From Bin55 sp963664665 (GTDB lineage: Bacteria > Pseudomonadota > Gammaproteobacteria > Pseudomonadales > Azotimanducaceae), in the NCBI GenBank assembly GCA_963664665.2, contig CAXXMH010000008.1:372001-436000 (forward strand): 64,000 nt of DNA, read 5' to 3'. A model generated the notes under the pieces. It ran no database searches, was not told the DNA's origin, and saw only the letters and a program-made list of their open reading frames with translations. This document shows positions 59,850 to 64,000 of the stretch, one piece after another. Numbering within the stretch: the first letter of the stretch is position 1; each line of letters opens with the position of its first letter. Position numbers and translations under genes: made by a program.

Positions 59850-60923
59850 GTGCGTTTAAGCATCAAAGTAGCGGTGGTCGCCGCATGGTTTACGTTCGTG
59901 GTGGTCTCTTGTTCCTCAGATGAGACGAGTGAGTCGACACAAGAGGATTCGACTGCCGAGACCACATCCGGTAATCCTGCTGTCACATGGGATGCGTCTA
60001 TGTGGGCGAATCGGCGTGAGGGAACCGTCACCGTAGAAACGCTCGCCAGCCTGCTGGCGGAACGTACGGAAGGTGCTTGGCAACTAAATGTGCATTACGG
60101 TGAAGCACTCTCGAAGGCGCGCGAGAATCTTGATGGTATTGCGATCGGCGCGTTTGAAGTTGCAATGGTGTGCAACTTTTACCATCCGCAGAAGAACCCA
60201 GCGCTTATGGTGCTGACCATGCCGTTTCTACCGATGGAAACCGACGAACGAAGTAAGCGGGTCAGAAGTGCGGTGTACTCTCACCCTGCCGTCGTCGAGG
60301 AATTCGCACGCTGGGATGCGATGATCTACACATCTTCTTTCCTGCCTCAGTATGAGTTCATGGGTCGCGGCACGCCGCCTAGAGCAACAGAGGATTGGCG
60401 TGGGAAGACGGTCCGCGCCGGTGGGGGAATAGGCGATGCGATGCAGCTTCTCGGAGCGACGCCGACGAGTTCAACTGCGACGGAGGTGTATACCGGTGTC
60501 CAGCAAGGTACGATGGACGCGGCAGCGTTCCCGTTCTCGTACGCCCATGTCGCCTATCGAATCCACGAAGTCTCTGATTGGTATACAAACGGAATGGCGC
60601 CTGGTTCTGCAGACTGTCCTATTGTTTTTCGTAAGCGTGCATACGACGCCCTGCCAGAGGAATACAAGCTACTTCTAGCGGAGATCAAGGACGAGGTCGA
60701 TACCGCGCAGATTCAAGCGTATCGGGATGTTGATGTGGTCAATCTACCTATGCTCAAAGAATCTCTGACTGAGGTGGCGTTTACGCCTGAGATGCGCGAT
60801 GAACTGCGGGAGTCTGTCGGAAAGCGTGTGATCGAAGCGTGGATCGCAGAAAATCAAGACGATTTTGACGCGCGAGGGTTAGTTGAGCTAGCGTTTGAAG
60901 CGGCGGGTAGCACCTACGAGTAA
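59850..60923 (+). CDS. TRAP transporter substrate-binding protein (DctP type), lipoprotein
   Basis: The 357-residue protein starts at GTG behind GGAG. It has a lipoprotein signal with lipobox-like VVSC (about residue 24), a low-complexity Ser/Thr/Glu linker, then the DctP fold. The fold shows LNVHYGEALSKARENLDGIAIGAFEVAMVC, WRGKTVRAGGGIGDAMQLLGATPTS and GVQQGTMDAAAFPFSYAHVA. It binds an organic acid or similar ligand for the DctQM permease encoded just downstream. Confidence 0.9.
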   Translation: MRLSIKVAVVAAWFTFVVVSCSSDETSESTQEDSTAETTSGNPAVTWDASMWANRREGTVTVETLASLLAERTEGAWQLNVHYGEALSKARENLDGIAIGAFEVAMVCNFYHPQKNPALMVLTMPFLPMETDERSKRVRSAVYSHPAVVEEFARWDAMIYTSSFLPQYEFMGRGTPPRATEDWRGKTVRAGGGIGDAMQLLGATPTSSTATEVYTGVQQGTMDAAAFPFSYAHVAYRIHEVSDWYTNGMAPGSADCPIVFRKRAYDALPEEYKLLLAEIKDEVDTAQIQAYRDVDVVNLPMLKESLTEVAFTPEMRDELRESVGKRVIEAWIAENQDDFDARGLVELAFEAAGSTYE

Positions 60924-60941
60924 CCAATCGGAGCGGATAAC

Positions 60942-61559
60942 GTGAAAGATCCGCTGGGAGCGCTCCTGCGACGATTGGATGCGCTCGTCACACCTATTGA
61001 AAACGCCTTTAACTTAGCAGCAGGCGTTTTGATCTTTGCCTTGATGGCTCTCGGCGTACTACAGATCGTTCTTCGCACTATCTTCGCCGCACCGCTATTA
61101 GGCTACATCGACATTGTGGAACTCAGCATGGTCGGCTTCGCGGTACTTGCGATCGCGTTTGTGCAGCGTGTTGGTGGTCATGTCCGTATGGAACTCTTGG
61201 TCCAAAAACTCCACGGGCGCCCACTTTGGTTCCTCGAAACGCTTGGGAGTGGCTTGGCGATTTTCGTTGTCAGCGTCTTGATTCCATACTCCTACGATCA
61301 TTTCTATCGCGCGTTTGAGTATGGCGATAGCACTATCGACCTGGAGCTGGCGACGTGGCCTGCAAAGCTCGTTGTGCCGGTTGCGTTGACGTTGCTCCTA
61401 GTTCGTCTTGGCATTCAATTCCTGGGATACGTGCGGTTGTTGATTGATCCTACATTGCCTCAGCTCGCTATCCCGGAAATGAAGCGACCTGAGGAAGTTG
61501 CGGCTGACGAGATCCGTCTCGCGGGCGTTACCGACGACGCTAAACCGCGGACGAAGTAA
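60942..61559 (+). CDS. TRAP transporter small permease (DctQ type)
   Basis: The 205-residue membrane protein has four hydrophobic helices. AAGVLIFALMALGVLQIVLRTIF is the first, and IDIVELSMVGFAVLAIAFVQRVGGHVRMELL contains the family motif. It is the small subunit of the sodium-driven TRAP permease. It starts with GTG 18 bases after the binding-protein gene and ends just before the large permease gene. Confidence 0.9.
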   Translation: MKDPLGALLRRLDALVTPIENAFNLAAGVLIFALMALGVLQIVLRTIFAAPLLGYIDIVELSMVGFAVLAIAFVQRVGGHVRMELLVQKLHGRPLWFLETLGSGLAIFVVSVLIPYSYDHFYRAFEYGDSTIDLELATWPAKLVVPVALTLLLVRLGIQFLGYVRLLIDPTLPQLAIPEMKRPEEVAADEIRLAGVTDDAKPRTK

Positions 61560-61563
61560 CACC

Positions 61564-62919
61564 ATGGTTGATGCTTTCTGGATCGGGATATTTGGTGTTG
61601 GGATGCTAATCGCATTGGTGGTGGTTGGCGTACGTGTGTATATCGCCGCGGCGGTCGTCGGTTTTCTGGGATTGTTCGTCCTCGAAGGGTGGGATGTCGC
61701 GGGCGCCATAGCGGGCACGATCCCGCACTCAAAAACCGTCACTTACCCGCTGTCGGTGCTTCCCCTTTTCATCTTGATCGGTTTCTTGGCGTTCCACGCC
61801 GGGTTAACCGGCAAACTCTTTGAAGCCGCGCGGCGCTGGCTAGGTTGGGTGCCAGGAGGTTTGGCAGTCTCAACGGTGTTTGCGAGTGCAGGATTTGCGG
61901 CCGTTTCGGGTGCCTCCACCGCGACAAGCGCCGTGTTCTCGCGCGTTGCCATTCCGGACATGCTCACAAATGGCTACTCCAAACGTCTAACGGCTGGCGT
62001 GATTGCAGCCGGAGGCACGCTGGCATCGTTGATCCCACCTTCGGCGATTCTGGTGATTTATGCGATCTTGGTCGAGCAATCGGTTGGAAAACTGTTGTTG
62101 GCTGGTCTGTTACCTGGCGTCGTCTCCGTGTTTATCTATACGGCGCTGATCATCGGGATGTGCGTGTGGCGTCCAGAACTCGGGCAAGCGTCAAGCGGAT
62201 TCACTTGGCGAGAACGGTTCGCGAGTTTGCCAGGTTCGTTCCCCATTTTCATCGTGGTGGGGATCATCTTTGGTGCGCTGTACACGGGCGTTGCTACGCC
62301 AACCGAAGCAGGCGCATTGGGAGCTGCAGTGGTATTCGCGCTATACGTTTATCGCGCTTGGCAGCAACGAGACCTGAAACAAATGGGTTTCCGTCTCAAA
62401 GACGCCATCACCGAGACCGCCAAACTCACCATCATGATCTTCACGTTAATTTGGGGCGTGTTCCTGTTCGTGCGATTTCTTGGCTTCGCTGGGTTGCCTA
62501 ACGAATTCGCTAACTGGGTGGTGGGCTTGGACCTGCCACCAATCCTGATCATGGTGTGCATCTTGCTAGCCTACGCGGTACTCGGGATGTTCATGGATGC
62601 GATCGGCATGCTCATCTTGACCTTGCCTGTAGTGTATCCCGCAGTTATCGCGCTCGGATACGACCCGATTTGGTTTGGCATCATCGTTGTGAAGATGGCA
62701 GAAATCTGTCTGATTACACCGCCCATCGGATTGAACTGCTTTGTCGTTGCGGGCGTCTCGCGAGATCTACAACCGGTGGGTGATCGCGACATGGCCATTC
62801 CATTGCAGGATGTTTTTCGAGGCATCGGACCCTTCTTCGTGGCTGATGTACTCACAGTGATCGTACTGTTACTGCTGCCAGAAATCGTGCTTTGGTTGCC
62901 AAATCAAATGGCACAATAG
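61564..62919 (+). CDS. TRAP transporter large permease (DctM type)
   Basis: The 451-residue protein has 12 or more membrane helices. DctM features include YPLSVLPLFILIGFLAFHAGLTGKLFEAARRWLGWVPGGLA, ASAGFAAVSGASTATSAVFSRVAIPDM, AAGGTLASLIPPSAILVIYAIL and the C-terminal TPPIGLNCFVVAGVSR. I use the ATG at 61564, four bases after the small-permease stop codon. A longer in-frame start at 61498 would overlap that gene. It completes the DctPQM set. Confidence 0.92.
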   Translation: MVDAFWIGIFGVGMLIALVVVGVRVYIAAAVVGFLGLFVLEGWDVAGAIAGTIPHSKTVTYPLSVLPLFILIGFLAFHAGLTGKLFEAARRWLGWVPGGLAVSTVFASAGFAAVSGASTATSAVFSRVAIPDMLTNGYSKRLTAGVIAAGGTLASLIPPSAILVIYAILVEQSVGKLLLAGLLPGVVSVFIYTALIIGMCVWRPELGQASSGFTWRERFASLPGSFPIFIVVGIIFGALYTGVATPTEAGALGAAVVFALYVYRAWQQRDLKQMGFRLKDAITETAKLTIMIFTLIWGVFLFVRFLGFAGLPNEFANWVVGLDLPPILIMVCILLAYAVLGMFMDAIGMLILTLPVVYPAVIALGYDPIWFGIIVVKMAEICLITPPIGLNCFVVAGVSRDLQPVGDRDMAIPLQDVFRGIGPFFVADVLTVIVLLLLPEIVLWLPNQMAQ

Positions 62920-63090
62920 AACGTTGCTTTGTTAGGCTTGTTTCGATTTTGGCAAGATCGAAATTTAGATCTAAAATAACTGTATTCATGTATAGTCTAA
63001 TTTCTCAGTTCATTCAAAACCGTCAGATTCCCTTCACTTTAAGACTTGCTGCGAAGGTTCGATGGGTTAAACTGATATGGTGTAAACAAC

Positions 63091-63594
63091 ATGCTCAAAC
63101 TTAAAGGCTGCCTGGAGGACGATTTACCGTCCCAACTTGAAGTGAATCCGTTTCTTGACCTTTTCGCCCATTTGGCTCGCTGTGAAGCGAACTATTCGCG
63201 GTTGCGTAAGCTACTGCGACCATCGAGGAGTCGTGAATTTCAGTCGCGCACCGTCGAGTTCGCGAACGGATCGGGATCGTTGCGATTTGACCATGCCCGA
63301 ATTAGTCGCTACACATCTAGCATAGTGATTAGGCAGACTTCCACCGAGGCGTTGACGAACCTGCACCTCAAGCTCCATGTGTATCACGACACCCGAGCGG
63401 CGGAAGTGGTGAGCTATCAACGACATAATGATTTTCGAGTGCTGGAGACGCGACCGGTACCGCCTCGTACGCAACGGTTCGAGAAGATCGAAATGAATCG
63501 ATTCCTAACCGAGTTGCTCGATCATTGTTTGACGTACGGCACAGCGATGCAAGCTGAATCGACCACGGCCGAAGAACAAGGAAGTTCAGTTTAG
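63091..63594 (+). CDS. yqiB: DUF1249 protein YqiB
   Basis: The 167-residue protein matches E. coli YqiB (DUF1249). YSRLRKLL lies early, then DHARISRYTSSIVIRQTS, LHVYHDTRAAEVVSYQRHNDFRVLE and KIEMNRFLTELLDHCL. The molecular role is unknown. It lies directly before cpdA, the same order as in E. coli (nudF-yqiB-cpdA), which supports the call. The 171-base gap before it presumably contains the promoter. Confidence 0.87.
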   Translation: MLKLKGCLEDDLPSQLEVNPFLDLFAHLARCEANYSRLRKLLRPSRSREFQSRTVEFANGSGSLRFDHARISRYTSSIVIRQTSTEALTNLHLKLHVYHDTRAAEVVSYQRHNDFRVLETRPVPPRTQRFEKIEMNRFLTELLDHCLTYGTAMQAESTTAEEQGSSV

Positions 63595-63621
63595 ACCCAA
63601 TCCAAGGACGGATTTAAAACG

Positions 63622-64000
63622 TTGCACGAACCCGCGGCCAAGCGAACCAAGGACGGTAAGTCGCTTTGGCTCCTGCATATAACCGACAATCATTTATTCG
63701 CCGATCGAAGTGAAGGTCGTCACGGCGTCAATAGTGTTGGTTCACTTCAACAGGTATTAGCGTCTGCTACTAGAACACGTCAACCAGATCTTGTCGTAGA
63801 CACAGGCGACATTGCCCACGATCGAACCCGTGAGGTGTATGAGATGTTCCTGTCGATAGTTCGAGAATTCGTTGACTGTCCGATGATTGCGACACCTGGC
63901 AATCACGATTTAAATAAACCATTCGATGAGGTCCTTTCGCGCGATTCCATCACGATGAATGGTTGGCAGATCATCTCGGTGGACACGCATCGAGACGACG
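63622..64000 (+). CDS. cpdA: 3',5'-cyclic-AMP phosphodiesterase CpdA, N-terminal part (runs off the right edge)
   Basis: The open frame from a TTG at 63622 (AAGGA upstream) encodes LLHITDNHLFADRSEGRHGVNS, then PDLVVDTGDIAHD and MIATPGNHDLN, the first three metal-binding motifs of calcineurin-like phosphoesterases, with CpdA-type spacing. CpdA hydrolyses cAMP and so tunes Crp-type regulation. Another in-frame start further upstream is ruled out by the stop of yqiB in the same frame. The C-terminal half lies outside the window. Confidence 0.88.
   Translation, partial: MHEPAAKRTKDGKSLWLLHITDNHLFADRSEGRHGVNSVGSLQQVLASATRTRQPDLVVDTGDIAHDRTREVYEMFLSIVREFVDCPMIATPGNHDLNKPFDEVLSRDSITMNGWQIISVDTHRDD

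Overview
The window reads as a chromosomal segment of a Gammaproteobacterium of marine or aquatic type. The housekeeping gene orders (glyA-ribD-nusB-thiL-pgpA, rpsF-rpsR-rplI-dnaB-radA, rnr-rlmB, hflX-hflK-hflC-purA, yqiB-cpdA) match that class, and TonB receptors, TauD and PhyH dioxygenases and a TRAP transporter fit an aquatic heterotroph. Base composition is moderate, except for a clearly GC-richer mobile block at about 20.5-24.5 kb.

Layout. 0-1.6 kb: the 5' part of an exported metallophosphoesterase (reverse strand) and a phage/plasmid-type DUF932 gene with an AT-rich leader. 1.6-13 kb: a long reverse-strand housekeeping run. Its riboflavin part is condensed (ribD alone, tightly overlapped with glyA and nusB). 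Ribosomal protein S6 carries a long repetitive Glu/Ala tail, and the RNase R-like enzyme is short at its N-terminus. 13.1-19.1 kb: tRNA-Leu(CAG), then folE2, a Trm112-like gene, purA, hflC, hflK and hflX. 19.2-24.5 kb: a mobile scar in which a complete IS21-family element joins the 3' half of a group II intron to an N-terminally truncated IS110-family transposase. It lies directly upstream of hflX, where hfq and miaA often sit.

24.6-29 kb: a small unknown gene, xthA and the most unusual locus of the window. This is a phosphomevalonate kinase gene overlapping a gene for a class II HMG-CoA reductase fused to mevalonate kinase. Three consecutive mevalonate-pathway steps are thus carried by two polypeptides, in a bacterial class that normally uses the MEP pathway. 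29-41 kb: a Cys/Met-metabolism PLP enzyme, a formylglycine-generating enzyme, an exported unknown, a PhyH dioxygenase with an alpha-helical repeat tail translationally coupled to a TonB receptor, and a probable ahcY / CBS / formaldehyde dehydrogenase / amidohydrolase operon.

41-54 kb is accessory: a lipoprotein resembling an isolated RND-pump porter subdomain, an unknown possibly PcfJ-like protein, a toxin-antitoxin pair whose RelE toxin has an in-frame amber codon, a TauD dioxygenase, a frameshifted sulfotransferase remnant next to an SDR gene, AlkD-like, cupin, LRAT-like, M28-like and MATE genes. 54-64 kb: enoyl-CoA hydratase, Gfo/Idh/MocA oxidoreductase, a large TonB receptor, a hicAB module with a perfect palindrome abutting the hicA start codon, a NUDIX hydrolase, a DctPQM-type TRAP transporter, yqiB, and the start of cpdA running off the right edge.

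Family names come from recognising motifs in the translated sequence; no database search was possible.
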